DNA of 64,000 nucleotides from CAYMEV01 sp964389675 [NCBI: uncultured Candidatus Sumerlaeota bacterium] (GTDB taxonomy: Bacteria; CAYMEV01). Positions 8,501-16,683 of this stretch are shown one piece after another. The notes under the pieces were generated by a model, which was given only the letters and a program-made list of their open reading frames with translations, did not search any database and was not told the DNA's origin. The stretch's first letter is position 1. Each line of letters opens with the position of its first letter. The translations under genes and the position numbers were made by a program. The DNA lies in the NCBI GenBank assembly GCA_964389675.1, contig CAYMEV010000007.1, positions 1-64,000 on the forward strand. The letters are read 5' to 3'.

Positions 8501-10172
8501 CAAGATAGCTTCCTGATGCCCAGCCATAAGTATAACCATCAAGATTTGCAATATAGAATTTATACCATCCTCCGCTCTCTTCCACGACTGCAAATCTCTG
8601 CCCGCTAGTAACTGTCGTTATTATGGCATAGGAAGTACTTGGCCCTGATCGCACATTAAGAGTTCCCTTCCAATCCATTACCCTTATAATTGCTGTGCTC
8701 TGAGAACCTTCCAGATAACCGTTATCTGTTGCAGTTCCGCCATAGGAATAACCGTAGGAGACACCTGTACCACTTGGTATATGGATACGGTACCATCCAT
8801 CTTCATAATAATCGCTAACATATTCCTCACCAGGATATATTTCTGTAATGATCCCATATGACCCGCCTGGCCCGGACCTGACATTCAGAAAGCCGTCTCC
8901 TGTCGGTTTGACCTTTACTACGAATGGATCTCCTGAAGTTCCGCCACTTTCCAGAAGCATAGCCATCCATGTATCCCACGGGAGGTTGCCGGGACAGTCT
9001 GTTGAGCATCCCGGCATCTCTTTATGCCCTCTTATGCCGGGTAATGCCCTTTCTTTTGGAATTAAGTGAAGATCAGCAAAATACCTGGCCATATCTGTCG
9101 ATGCTGTAAGCATTGGAACGCTGTACCAGAGGTCGGGGTTTGCTGCTGTTGCTTCATGTTCAACACCAATGGAACGTCTGTTATTGTCAGGGTAACCGCT
9201 GGCTCCGCAATGCCATGCTGAATATTCAACTAGAACGCACTGCGAGATCTCCCCATCTGAGGCCCTTATAACAAAATGAGCGCTTGAATTAGTATTATCC
9301 GGGTGCTGAAACCATGATATAGCCCCTGCATAGGTTCCGACCCCGACCCAGTGATTGACCCATGTGTCTATATCCACGCCGTATCTGGAAGAATAATTAG
9401 GGCTGGCAGTTGATGAGTCATATATAGCTGGAGGATAGTCAGATGATTTTTGAGGGTTCCGGTCATATTCACATTCTAAATCAAGCTTCCGGTAATAAGG
9501 CATTATTATGATCTCTTCTTCCCAGTTTGTTCTGCTTGTTACGCCTTTTTCCAGTATTTCGTAATAGCGCAATGCCTGTTCAGTACTCAGTGTATCATTA
9601 ATCAGGCCGCTGAATTTCTTTAACGGCTCAAGCCAGTTCTCAATGATCAGCCTGTTTATTGACATCTCGTCAGCATATTCTGAAAGCAGTGCTGCAGCAC
9701 CTCTTATGTTCTGCCTTGCATCATCCTTCAGTACACTGGCGGGCAGTTTTAATAATTCTGATGCCCGGGCAAGCGTATTGCAGTAGTCATTTTCCACAAG
9801 GTGCATGATCCCCCAGCCTCTATCAATCGATGGGCCTATTTGTGTCCAGTTGTTTTCCACCTGTCCAATTGCCCTTAAAAGCTCTACAGGCACTCCAAAC
9901 TCACTTGAAGCTGACTCAAAATATTTTTCTAATGTTGCCACTGATGGATGAGGGCTGTTTAGATATTTGTGCCAGGAATAATAATCCTCATCACGAAAAA
10001 TTTTATCGTCCGTATTCTCAATGACTGTCTCAAGAATATAAGAAAGGTCTTTTTTTAGAAAAACATCGCCTTCTTCTGAGATAATTCTAAAAACGCCGCC
10101 CGCATCTGAGGAAATGCTGAATAGAACTAAAATGCCTAAAAAGAGACAAGGAAAAAATTTTGATCTGAACAT
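5595..10172 (-). CDS. secreted multidomain peptidoglycan hydrolase: lysozyme-like, amidase, SH3b x2, SpoIID inside split Fn3, propeller tail
   Basis: 1,525 residues with a signal peptide (1 to about 24). Domains in order: SLT/lysozyme-like region around 85-210, candidate catalytic E106; zinc amidase (Amidase_2/PGRP) about 262-405 with ligands H299, H383 and C393; SH3b domains about 417-466 and 492-558; an Ig-like NBR1-type segment about 566-692; the first half of a fibronectin-III fold (698-722); a carboxypeptidase-regulatory-like segment (about 745-815); SpoIID lytic transglycosylase about 855-1020 with E880 in the PKEV motif, a Cys cluster 915-920 and a GHGVGMAQWG signature; the second Fn3 half (1030-1085); a divergent InlB-type repeat (1092-1167); and FG-GAP-like repeats to the end. 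Amidases produce the denuded glycan that SpoIID cleaves, so the domains should act sequentially on the cell wall. AGGAGTG precedes the ATG. Confidence 0.9.
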   Translation of the reverse strand: MFRSKFFPCLFLGILVLFSISSDAGGVFRIISEEGDVFLKKDLSYILETVIENTDDKIFRDEDYYSWHKYLNSPHPSVATLEKYFESASSEFGVPVELLRAIGQVENNWTQIGPSIDRGWGIMHLVENDYCNTLARASELLKLPASVLKDDARQNIRGAAALLSEYADEMSINRLIIENWLEPLKKFSGLINDTLSTEQALRYYEILEKGVTSRTNWEEEIIIMPYYRKLDLECEYDRNPQKSSDYPPAIYDSSTASPNYSSRYGVDIDTWVNHWVGVGTYAGAISWFQHPDNTNSSAHFVIRASDGEISQCVLVEYSAWHCGASGYPDNNRRSIGVEHEATAANPDLWYSVPMLTASTDMARYFADLHLIPKERALPGIRGHKEMPGCSTDCPGNLPWDTWMAMLLESGGTSGDPFVVKVKPTGDGFLNVRSGPGGSYGIITEIYPGEEYVSDYYEDGWYRIHIPSGTGVSYGYSYGGTATDNGYLEGSQSTAIIRVMDWKGTLNVRSGPSTSYAIITTVTSGQRFAVVEESGGWYKFYIANLDGYTYGWASGSYLEYTAGGNRDGFAAEMSYITYPSTMESGATGTVAINILNTGSNSFSSSTILATTNPRMRNSLFYHSSWISEAEVMQAVKNCLPGQVTQYSFTVQAPVTENTVQYTEYFNLYQDGYAWFSDQGGPEDSQIYFAITVTGNPAYNPPLNLTGEIVNQNDVQLNWSPPGSKVLHNTSCSRPGKPLEIKGRTLCMAEDAGVWGAEIYGEPDEKLLGYTDSRGYFSVEIDSINTTGLKLYKDGYIAMTRKFYTQSQKHEFQTINMAPANPTEEQMRKIMKKYPLSSNSILDNEHIAKITQLPATRRVLMTDGSVVVMEMDEYLKGVVPKEVYTSWDQQALRAQAMAARCYAAITSKHNDVGADVCTTTCCQAWGPDHYASTDEAVEATSGHSLKYGGNIIQSVFFSHSNGYTKNNEDVWGGDPIAYLRSVPSPCGYDYYYGHGVGMAQWGSKNMADMGYTWQQIVCHYYTDIAVDYPVSSPTGYKVYRNGSLIATISSPGTLGYLDQDLADGQYSYTVTAVYDQEESDPSNAVIMNIESAVFYSVSLYADGSVTLSGAGDYEEGDIVYISAGIPEGYIFSEWSGPAEDTALLNDPYSSETYFIMPSRNVEFTALIQEDTSNYISAALSLEDASLSGIWQWTYSSSRSSDISEKGSSWVQILADIPASKIMAGDISDNGNLELVALLPGYGLWYYDLSALQWINIAGNTTGITEFTLAETAAGGPLQIIASMQENGIFKWVFNGSWSSISSMPADIMVSADINRDIDALDDLIIVFSGYSGLYLYDFATSTFSSILNISPSQVAADDITGDGYTEMVCVFGGFGIYLVRYLPSKNNNEGILESSKCFDLINDIPENFKWVPRGGEAKGYQFNRLTLGTPDTGHYVSSGDITAGGGAEVIFTYQNRTYYYSYDAKGWNTLVIASLKRIISGKFTGGASDDLIACETSTGSIYLRKSSTGAWELLAANADTNAGTAIQ

Positions 10173-10411
10173 ATAATCACTCCTAAAGATTTATATAAAA
10201 ATAGTATTTATGCTTTTCGGGCAATGATAAAATAAATTGGAAAATCTTCTGTAAGCATGAATCAAGCAGTAATTCCCCCAGTATGCCCTGATATTGATTA
10301 AGCCTTTTTAAGCTTATTATCATATTATATTATAGCATAAAAATTCATAAATATCAAGGTCTGGCTGAGATTTAGTAAAATATGACATTAAGCCGGCTTA
10401 TTTTAATCCGG

Positions 10412-10431
10412 AAAAAAGGGAAGCCCGCTTC
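10412..10431 (-). terminator. candidate weak rho-independent terminator after the MATE gene
   Basis: On the minus strand GAAGC/GCTTC (10420-10424 with 10427-10431) forms a short stem, followed by CCC and six U residues (10412-10417). It lies just past the MATE stop codon. The stem is only five pairs with a minimal loop, so this is tentative. Confidence 0.4.
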
Positions 10432-10440
10432 AGGATTAGT

Positions 10441-11799
10441 TCATACCTGCAGGCGATTGCTTCTAATGCCCTTTATTGTTGTTTTTAAGAATAAATAACT
10501 GATTGTGCCTACCAATATATTTGCTATAAGCGCTGCATAAAATACGCCATATATATCAAATATTATGGACCCTGCCCAGGCAAGGGGAACATAGATTACC
10601 AGCATTCTCAGGATCGAGAATACCGCAGAAGGATAGGGCCTGTTCATTCCATTGAAGCTTGCTGTGCTCAGGACCACAAGCCCCTGGAACCCATAGCTTG
10701 CACCTACTATATAGAAATACTTCTTCGCTGTGTCAACAACAAGCCGGTTATTGCTGAAAATGCCGGCAATTACATCTCCTGCCAGCAGAAATGCTATAAA
10801 CAGGAAAATGCCCCATATCATTGAGAAACGGAAAGCATAGTGCAAGGTCTTTAGAATTCGGTAAAATTTGTTCCTGCTTATATTCTGGCCTATATAGATT
10901 ATCATAACGGTACCAAGTGATGCAATAACCATCATAGCAAACATCTCAACTTTGGAAGCAACACCGAAAGCTGCAACGACCTCCTCGCCAAAACCTGATA
11001 CTATTCTGGTGATAATACCCAGCGATATCGGCGTAATCAGCAGGGCTAGCGAAGCAGGCCCTGCAATGTACAGAACATCCTTCCAGGTTGACAGTATATC
11101 CCCTAAACTGCCTAATCTCGCAGTGATAAGCCTTTCTCTCCTGATAAGGACAAATAAAATAAAAATAAGGCCGGTGCTCCTTGCTATTACAGTGCCTGCT
11201 GCGGCTCCTTTTATCCCCAGTTCCGGAAAAGGGCCCAGGCCGAAAATAAGTACGGGGTCAAGGATAATATTAACAGTTGCGCTTAATGCCATAAGAATTC
11301 CAGGGAACAGGGTATCTCCCGTTGCTCTTACTATATTGTTGCCTATGACCGGGATAACTACGAAAGGAACCCCGATATACCATATGCTCATATAGTCCAG
11401 GACATATTTCAGTATCAGATTCTCTGCTCCAAGAGCTGTAAATATAAATCGCATGGTCATCAGCCCTATTGATACAAAAACTATCACAATAATAATGCCA
11501 AGTAATATGGACCTGCTTGCCATCTTCCTTACATCTTCCCTGTTTTTTATGATTATATTTCTTGAAATAAGAGAGCTTGTCCCTATGCCAATGCTTCGTG
11601 AAAGACTGTTGATAAACATAACTACAGGGAATGTAAAACTGATTGCTGCAAGCTGCTGGACACCGAGTTTTCCGACGAAGTATGTATCAACTAGATTAAA
11701 TATAATCATGCCGAGCATCCCAAACAACATAGGCCATGTAAGGCTTATAAGCTGTTTCTGGATATTTCCCTCGGTGAGGTTTCTGGCTTTAGATCTCAT
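10441..11799 (-). CDS. MATE family multidrug/sodium efflux protein
   Basis: A 452-residue membrane protein with about 12 hydrophobic segments arranged as two related halves. The opening (NIQKQLISLTWPMLFGMLGMIIFNLVDTYFVG, residues 13-44) is the MatE signature: a proline in TM1 and the D-T-Y/F-F-VG motif in TM2. This places it in the NorM/DinF superfamily of Na+ or H+ antiporters in the inner membrane. It begins 37 bases downstream of the S9 peptidase on the same strand and may be cotranscribed with it. Substrate is unknown. Confidence 0.9.
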   Translation of the reverse strand: MRSKARNLTEGNIQKQLISLTWPMLFGMLGMIIFNLVDTYFVGKLGVQQLAAISFTFPVVMFINSLSRSIGIGTSSLISRNIIIKNREDVRKMASRSILLGIIIVIVFVSIGLMTMRFIFTALGAENLILKYVLDYMSIWYIGVPFVVIPVIGNNIVRATGDTLFPGILMALSATVNIILDPVLIFGLGPFPELGIKGAAAGTVIARSTGLIFILFVLIRRERLITARLGSLGDILSTWKDVLYIAGPASLALLITPISLGIITRIVSGFGEEVVAAFGVASKVEMFAMMVIASLGTVMIIYIGQNISRNKFYRILKTLHYAFRFSMIWGIFLFIAFLLAGDVIAGIFSNNRLVVDTAKKYFYIVGASYGFQGLVVLSTASFNGMNRPYPSAVFSILRMLVIYVPLAWAGSIIFDIYGVFYAALIANILVGTISYLFLKTTIKGIRSNRLQV

Positions 11800-11836
11800 T
11801 TTATATTATCAAAAGCAGTAATCGCTGGTTTATGGC

Positions 11837-14227
11837 CTATCCGTTCTCTGACTGCTTCAGGTACTTATCAAACCATTCTACCATTTCTGCAAGTACATGC
11901 TTTACGGATTCTTTTGCATAATATCCGTGTTCTTCATATGGGAGGATTACCATACGTGCAATTCCGCCTGTGCCCTTTACAGCCTGGAACATCCTTTCTG
12001 TCTGGACAAGGTGGGTGCCCGGGTTTGAGTCCTTTTCCCCGTGTATGAAAAGAATGGGCTTTTTTATACTGTCAGCATACATAAAGGGTGATATTTTGAC
12101 ATAAAAATCCAGTGCTTCCCACAAAGACCTTCTTTCACCCTGAAAGCCGAAAGGGGTAAGTGTCCTGTTATAGGCACCGCTTCTTGCAACACCAGCTGAA
12201 CATATATCGCTGTTGCCAAGGACCGTTGCAACCATGAATGCCCCATAGCTGTGCCCCGTAATTCCAACCCTGTCAGGGTCAATTATGCCCTTACTGTCAA
12301 GATAATTTACGGCAGCCTCGACACTGGCGACCGTCTGCTCAATGAATGTATCGTTTACCGTATCAGGATCCCCCACTATAGGTATAGCTGCTCCGTCAAG
12401 CACTGCATACCCATGCAGCGTCATATAGAGAGTTGATGCGCCCCAGAAGTATATGAACCTGTTGGGGGATGCACTGACCTGTTCAGCAACGGATGAATCA
12501 GTATATTCTCTTGGATATGCATTTATGATAAGGGGGACTCTTTCACCATCTTTATAGTCCAGGGGATAGTAAAGGGTACCAGATAAATTTACACCATCTT
12601 TCCGTTCATAGCTGACAAGCTCCTTTTTCAGGTTTGTTATCTGCGGGTATGGATTCTCATGGAAGGTTACCTGCCTTGCCCTGTCTTTACCAAGATCAAC
12701 AATAAAGTAATTTGTAGGTATATCAGGCTTTTCGCTGCTTATAAATATCCGGCTGAAATCCTTGCCATAGAAACCTAATACAAGCTGAAATGAATCCTTT
12801 TTGCTCCGGTATAGAATATCCATCTCCCCTTTTGAGATATTGTATCTGGCAATATAGGGAAGATTACCTTCAGGGGTTGCTCCTCGAGAGTTATTAAAAT
12901 ATAAGGCATCGTTTCTGTGTACAAATACATTCTCATTTCTTGGGGTCTTAATGCTTATAAGCTCCCCTGGATGGTTATATCTGTCAAATACACTCATATC
13001 GAAAAGTATCCTGGATGAATTCCTGCCTATATCATAAAGTGTAGATACTGTCCATACCCGGTCCCGGTCGAATTCCTTAATGATGCATATGTCTTTTTGT
13101 TCAGACCATTCTATTCCTGAAAAGCGATGCACTGTCTTTGCAATCTCCTGCGGGGATTGATCAAAAGGTGCATTAAGCCTTATGATCCTGTCCCTGTAGT
13201 CTGCTTTGTTTTCCGGATTGCCCCCGTCCAGTGCTTCCGCCCAGTACAACATTGCATCATGGTGCGGTTGCCAGGATATATGCCTGGGTCCTTCCGGTAC
13301 ACCACCCTGCGGAAGATTGTCCATCAGCGGCTGCTTGTGTACCGTAAATACCAGTTTGCCATCTGCATCCCATACTTCATAGCTCTTTGGAAAGTAGTAA
13401 TATGGGAAAATATATGAATATGGCTTTTCAATTCTGGTTACAAGCAGGTATTTGCTGTCAGGGGATACAGAAATACTGCTGTAGATCCCTGGTTTGCCGA
13501 TTTTCCTGATGTTCCTGCTTTCAGTATTGTATAAAACTGCCTGTGCCTGGAAGTAAAAACCGAAGAGACTGATATCATGAGAATTGCTCAGAAGGTTCTG
13601 GTATGTGACTATAAGCCCTGTTTCGCCATATGACTCATCAGTTATAGGCGATGAGGGGATTTTGGGGGCTTCAGGGGCCTTCCCGCGATTATCCGGGACT
13701 GTTGCTATCATCAGGTTATGGTTATCAATCCAGTTGAACCCATCATTGCCGAATGCATCGTTAATGTAAAGGCCAGGAACCTGAAAATGGGATTCTTTTC
13801 TGATGTCAATCACATATAAAACGATTCCTTTTTCTGTCTCGACTGATAATGCACATTTTGTATTATCAGGAGAAAACCTGTATGTCCTGAAACCCTCCTC
13901 AAGGTCAATGCCTGGGATATAGCGCTTATTTGATTCATAATCAACCACTGCAAATAAGTTATATGTCCTTCTCCTGAGTGCCCCGTTTAAACGTGAAGAA
14001 AACCGTATTCCTGCCAGGCCCAGATAAGGCTCAGCGATCCTGGAAAGGGGGGGAAGAGGGTCATAGCCGAACTCTACTGAAATTGTATCAAAGCTTAAAA
14101 AATCCACTGCAGGCGGAAGCCTTTTATCAAGGATATCAAGGATTTCCTTTGGCGGGTCCTTATATTGAGCCTGAAGCAATACTGCTGAAAAAGAAATAAA
14201 CATTAAAAAAATAAATAATTTATTCAT
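11837..14227 (-). CDS. secreted S9 family serine peptidase, glutamyl-endopeptidase-like
   Basis: 796 residues with a signal peptide (about 1-20). An N-terminal beta-propeller-like half precedes an alpha/beta-hydrolase domain (about 555-790). The catalytic triad is Ser660 in GHSYG, Asp733 in GEKD and His767 in EEHG. The segments ARSGAYNRTLTPFGFQ, SPFMYAD and HGEKDSNPGT closely resemble the plant chloroplast glutamyl endopeptidase (CGEP) branch of prolyl oligopeptidases more than acylaminoacyl peptidases, from memory of that family. It probably acts in the periplasm or outside. AGGAGGG lies upstream of the ATG. The MATE gene follows closely. Confidence 0.88.
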   Translation of the reverse strand: MNKLFIFLMFISFSAVLLQAQYKDPPKEILDILDKRLPPAVDFLSFDTISVEFGYDPLPPLSRIAEPYLGLAGIRFSSRLNGALRRRTYNLFAVVDYESNKRYIPGIDLEEGFRTYRFSPDNTKCALSVETEKGIVLYVIDIRKESHFQVPGLYINDAFGNDGFNWIDNHNLMIATVPDNRGKAPEAPKIPSSPITDESYGETGLIVTYQNLLSNSHDISLFGFYFQAQAVLYNTESRNIRKIGKPGIYSSISVSPDSKYLLVTRIEKPYSYIFPYYYFPKSYEVWDADGKLVFTVHKQPLMDNLPQGGVPEGPRHISWQPHHDAMLYWAEALDGGNPENKADYRDRIIRLNAPFDQSPQEIAKTVHRFSGIEWSEQKDICIIKEFDRDRVWTVSTLYDIGRNSSRILFDMSVFDRYNHPGELISIKTPRNENVFVHRNDALYFNNSRGATPEGNLPYIARYNISKGEMDILYRSKKDSFQLVLGFYGKDFSRIFISSEKPDIPTNYFIVDLGKDRARQVTFHENPYPQITNLKKELVSYERKDGVNLSGTLYYPLDYKDGERVPLIINAYPREYTDSSVAEQVSASPNRFIYFWGASTLYMTLHGYAVLDGAAIPIVGDPDTVNDTFIEQTVASVEAAVNYLDSKGIIDPDRVGITGHSYGAFMVATVLGNSDICSAGVARSGAYNRTLTPFGFQGERRSLWEALDFYVKISPFMYADSIKKPILFIHGEKDSNPGTHLVQTERMFQAVKGTGGIARMVILPYEEHGYYAKESVKHVLAEMVEWFDKYLKQSENG

Positions 14228-14371
14228 CCTGATTTAACCCTCCTGATCTTAAAGGATTTACGGATATTTTGCCCTGGTGTTTCAAATCAGTTTTATTCTT
14301 TTGATTGAAATTCATGGCAATGCGGTATTCTCCTGATATCCTTTTTTAGTAATTTTTTGAGACATGCAGTA

Positions 14372-14400
14372 TTGATTTCCTGATATAATATTGATATAAT
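14372..14400 (+). promoter_or_regulatory. sigma-70-type promoter for the duplicated-domain secreted protein
   Basis: TTGATT (14372-14377), a 17-base spacer and a perfect TATAAT (14395-14400) lie 38 bases before the ATG at 14439. A second TATAAT at 14384-14389 lacks a well-spaced -35 box. A strong ribosome site (AAGGAGG) follows at about 14422. Confidence 0.65.
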
Positions 14401-14438
14401 AATGAAAGTAATTCAATTAAAAAAGGAGGAAGTCTGAT

Positions 14439-15155
14439 ATGAAAAGAATATTATGTTTAGTCTCCATTATTTTGCTGGCTGCAGTTTTTATGCAGATACC
14501 AGTATATCCGGGGGAGAATGCCTGTGATGCTATCGAATGGATATCTGAGATGAAGGGTATCAAATTAAGCTCCACCGAGCAGAAAGCGGACAAGTGTGAG
14601 AGGATCTATCTGATTGAAGATAATATTGATGATGTTTTCAGATCCGTGAAAAAGGGCTTTATCAGCAGGGGATGGGAGATTATTGAAGATGCTGACGTCG
14701 ATGTCCCGGGTATCCAGTCAAGCATGTTCAAGGCAGTTTATGAAGGCATGGAGGTTGAAGCAGCAACCCAGCAGTCAGGAAAGGACACAAAACTTGCTGT
14801 GGAACTGAAGGGGAGCATGACACAAAGCAAGGGAAGCAAGGAGGAGGGGGATGCCGGCTTTTCATCTGTTACAGAAGAGCTTCCTGTCCCAAAAGGTGCT
14901 TCGCTAATATCAAGTACTGAAGATGACGAGGATTATGTCCTTACATACAGCTATGCCGGTGATATGAGCAAAGCAATCTCATGGATCAGCTCTGAGCTTA
15001 AAAAACAGGGCTGGGAAGTTGATGATGACAGCATTGGGGATACGATATATGCTCTTGGGGCAACAATAGAGGCAAAAAAAGGCAGATATGAGCTTGATAT
15101 AAGCTTCTCTCAGACAGCATCAAGCGGAACAATCGTATATACCCTGAGCGAATAG
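14439..15155 (+). CDS. secreted protein with two copies of an unnamed alpha/beta module
   Basis: 238 residues; I do not recognise a named family. Residues 1-25 form a signal peptide. The mature protein contains two related segments, about 55-125 and 160-238. Each has a helix ending in a pattern like V/I..IK/S..L..(R/Q)GWE(I/V) followed by D/E-rich strands (ISRGWEIIEDADVD and LKKQGWEVDDDSI) and terminal beta-rich sequence. They are joined by a low-complexity linker rich in S, K, E and G (about 125-150). It probably resides in the periplasm or is exported. It is monocistronic with its own promoter. Confidence 0.75.
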   Translation: MKRILCLVSIILLAAVFMQIPVYPGENACDAIEWISEMKGIKLSSTEQKADKCERIYLIEDNIDDVFRSVKKGFISRGWEIIEDADVDVPGIQSSMFKAVYEGMEVEAATQQSGKDTKLAVELKGSMTQSKGSKEEGDAGFSSVTEELPVPKGASLISSTEDDEDYVLTYSYAGDMSKAISWISSELKKQGWEVDDDSIGDTIYALGATIEAKKGRYELDISFSQTASSGTIVYTLSE

Positions 15156-15222
15156 ATACTGTCTGACAACCACTATTTCAACCAGCCAGAAGCATTAGAA
15201 AGATACTATTTCCGGAGAAGTC

Positions 15223-15936
15223 CTACAGCTTTTCAAAGAGAAAAGCCGTTGCAGAACCAAAGATGTAATCGGCCATGCGGATAATTCTGCAGCCATTATT
15301 GCTGGCTGCCTCTATCAACCGGGTTTGCGGGGCATGATCCCTTATGCTTTTGTAAAGATATCGATAAGGGCTCTTATCACCGAATGGTTCTGCAGCAAAA
15401 GGAGCTAAAAATCCCAGCCACAGGCGCTGTATTAACCAGATAAACCTGTTTTTGGCGGGCCATGCATCCAGGGTCAGGAATCTGCCTCCTCTTTTGAGAA
15501 TCCTGATCATCTCAGACAAAGCTAAATCCAGATCGCTATAATTACGCAGTGTATAAAATGTTATCAGTGTATCAAAGCTTTCATCCATAAATGGAAGACA
15601 AAGAACATTTCCCCTTAAGGGGTTCATCAGGTTTCTCCGGCCTGCTGATATCATTTTTGAAGATATATCAATCTCTGTGATATCGGGATTTTGATATCTC
15701 TTTTTCAAAAGGACAGTTGTCATGCCTGTTCCACAGCCGATATCCAGTGTCCTGCCACGGCAGTCAATCATTTCAATGGATTTTTCCCTCCATCTTGATG
15801 TCTGTCCCAGTGAAATGATCAGGTTATTCCTGTCATAACTGCCTGATATGCTGTCAAACAAACCCCTTATAATGCGCATATCACGCTTTATTTGCTTTCT
15901 TTCCCCTATAATGTGGCTTTTAATAAGCATAGGCAT
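15223..15936 (-). CDS. SAM-dependent methyltransferase, UbiE/MenG-like
   Basis: 237 residues. Motif I LDIGCGTG is at 64-71, post-I acidic residues follow (ITEID), and the UbiE-type pieces FDSISGSYDRNN (27-38) and LALSEMIRILKRGGRF are present. The C-terminal FGSATAFLFEKL resembles the end of ubiquinone/menaquinone methyltransferases. It is therefore likely a quinone-type or small-molecule C-methyltransferase. No quinone genes are adjacent, so an orphan role is possible. No clear ribosome site precedes the first ATG at 15936; a start at 15879 would still keep the family core. Confidence 0.78.
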   Translation of the reverse strand: MPMLIKSHIIGERKQIKRDMRIIRGLFDSISGSYDRNNLIISLGQTSRWREKSIEMIDCRGRTLDIGCGTGMTTVLLKKRYQNPDITEIDISSKMISAGRRNLMNPLRGNVLCLPFMDESFDTLITFYTLRNYSDLDLALSEMIRILKRGGRFLTLDAWPAKNRFIWLIQRLWLGFLAPFAAEPFGDKSPYRYLYKSIRDHAPQTRLIEAASNNGCRIIRMADYIFGSATAFLFEKL

Positions 15937-16082
15937 AGATGATACAGTATGTTAATATAAAATATTTCTAAATTTCTTTCTTTAACAATAAAACCATTTT
16001 TAATCAAACTTTTTATTAAAAAATTATAGGCACTTTTCTGCACTGCATATGTCTAAGCTATAAAAAACAGGAGGTAAATTAA

Positions 16083-16595
16083 ATGAAACTAAATCGTATT
16101 CTTTCAGCACTCATTGTTCTTTGTATTGCATTCTCCGGAAGTCTTTTATACGCAGAAGCCCATGAGGAGGGGGTCAAGGAAGATGTCAGCGAGGAGGTGG
16201 TTATAGTCGACTATGATTCTTTGCTGGAGATGAAGGATAAATTAGGGCTGAATGAAGATCAGGTCAAAAAGATTACCGATCTTAGAATGAAGGATAAGGA
16301 AAATTTCCATAAGCTCATGTCGAAGAAGGAGAAAGTTATTCAGCAGTTAGAGGCTGAAAAAAAGAAGGAAAAGATTGACAAAACACAAGTTGAGAGGCTT
16401 GACACTGAATTAAGGGATATTGACGGCATGATAAAAAGGCAGAAAGTCGGTAAAATTGCTGATCTGCAGGATATTCTTACCAGGGAGCAGATGGAAAAAT
16501 TCGAAAAAACCTGTGCAAAGCCTGTTAAAGCAAAAACCATAAATAAAAATGAGGATAAACCCCGCAGGATTGAAACAGAAAAGAAGGATAGATAA
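16083..16595 (+). CDS. secreted Spy/CpxP-like (LTxxQ-type) coiled-coil protein
   Basis: 170 residues with a signal peptide (about 1-24) and a long charged helical region. KLGLNEDQVKKITDLRMKDKENF and LQDILTREQMEKFEK (about residues 53-75 and 128-142) reproduce the paired L(T/N)xxQ helices of Spy/CpxP/heavy-metal-sensor proteins. These act as periplasmic chaperones or stress sensors. The tail is Lys/Glu-rich. AGGAGG lies eight bases before the ATG. No Cpx regulators are nearby. Confidence 0.72.
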   Translation: MKLNRILSALIVLCIAFSGSLLYAEAHEEGVKEDVSEEVVIVDYDSLLEMKDKLGLNEDQVKKITDLRMKDKENFHKLMSKKEKVIQQLEAEKKKEKIDKTQVERLDTELRDIDGMIKRQKVGKIADLQDILTREQMEKFEKTCAKPVKAKTINKNEDKPRRIETEKKDR

Positions 16596-16610
16596 TCCTC
16601 CTTATAAAAT

Positions 16611-16630
16611 TGAGGAGCCAGGGCTCCTCA
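16611..16630. terminator. bidirectional hairpin between convergent genes
   Basis: TGAGGAGC (16611-16618) pairs with GCTCCTCA (16623-16630) around CAGG. On the minus strand it is followed by ATTTTAT, favouring termination of the transglutaminase-like gene. On the plus strand the tail is TGACCCCTTTC, which is weaker. Confidence 0.6.
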
Positions 16631-16683
16631 TGACCCCTTTCACCGGCTGAGAGGCAATGCCTTAAGCCTTAAAACCGTGGATA

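Noticed and set aside
16028-16043. Sigma-54-like AGGCAC...TGCAC upstream of the Spy/CpxP-like gene
   Set aside because: GG-to-GC spacing is 11, not 12, bases and the -24 T is absent; not functional by the usual rule.
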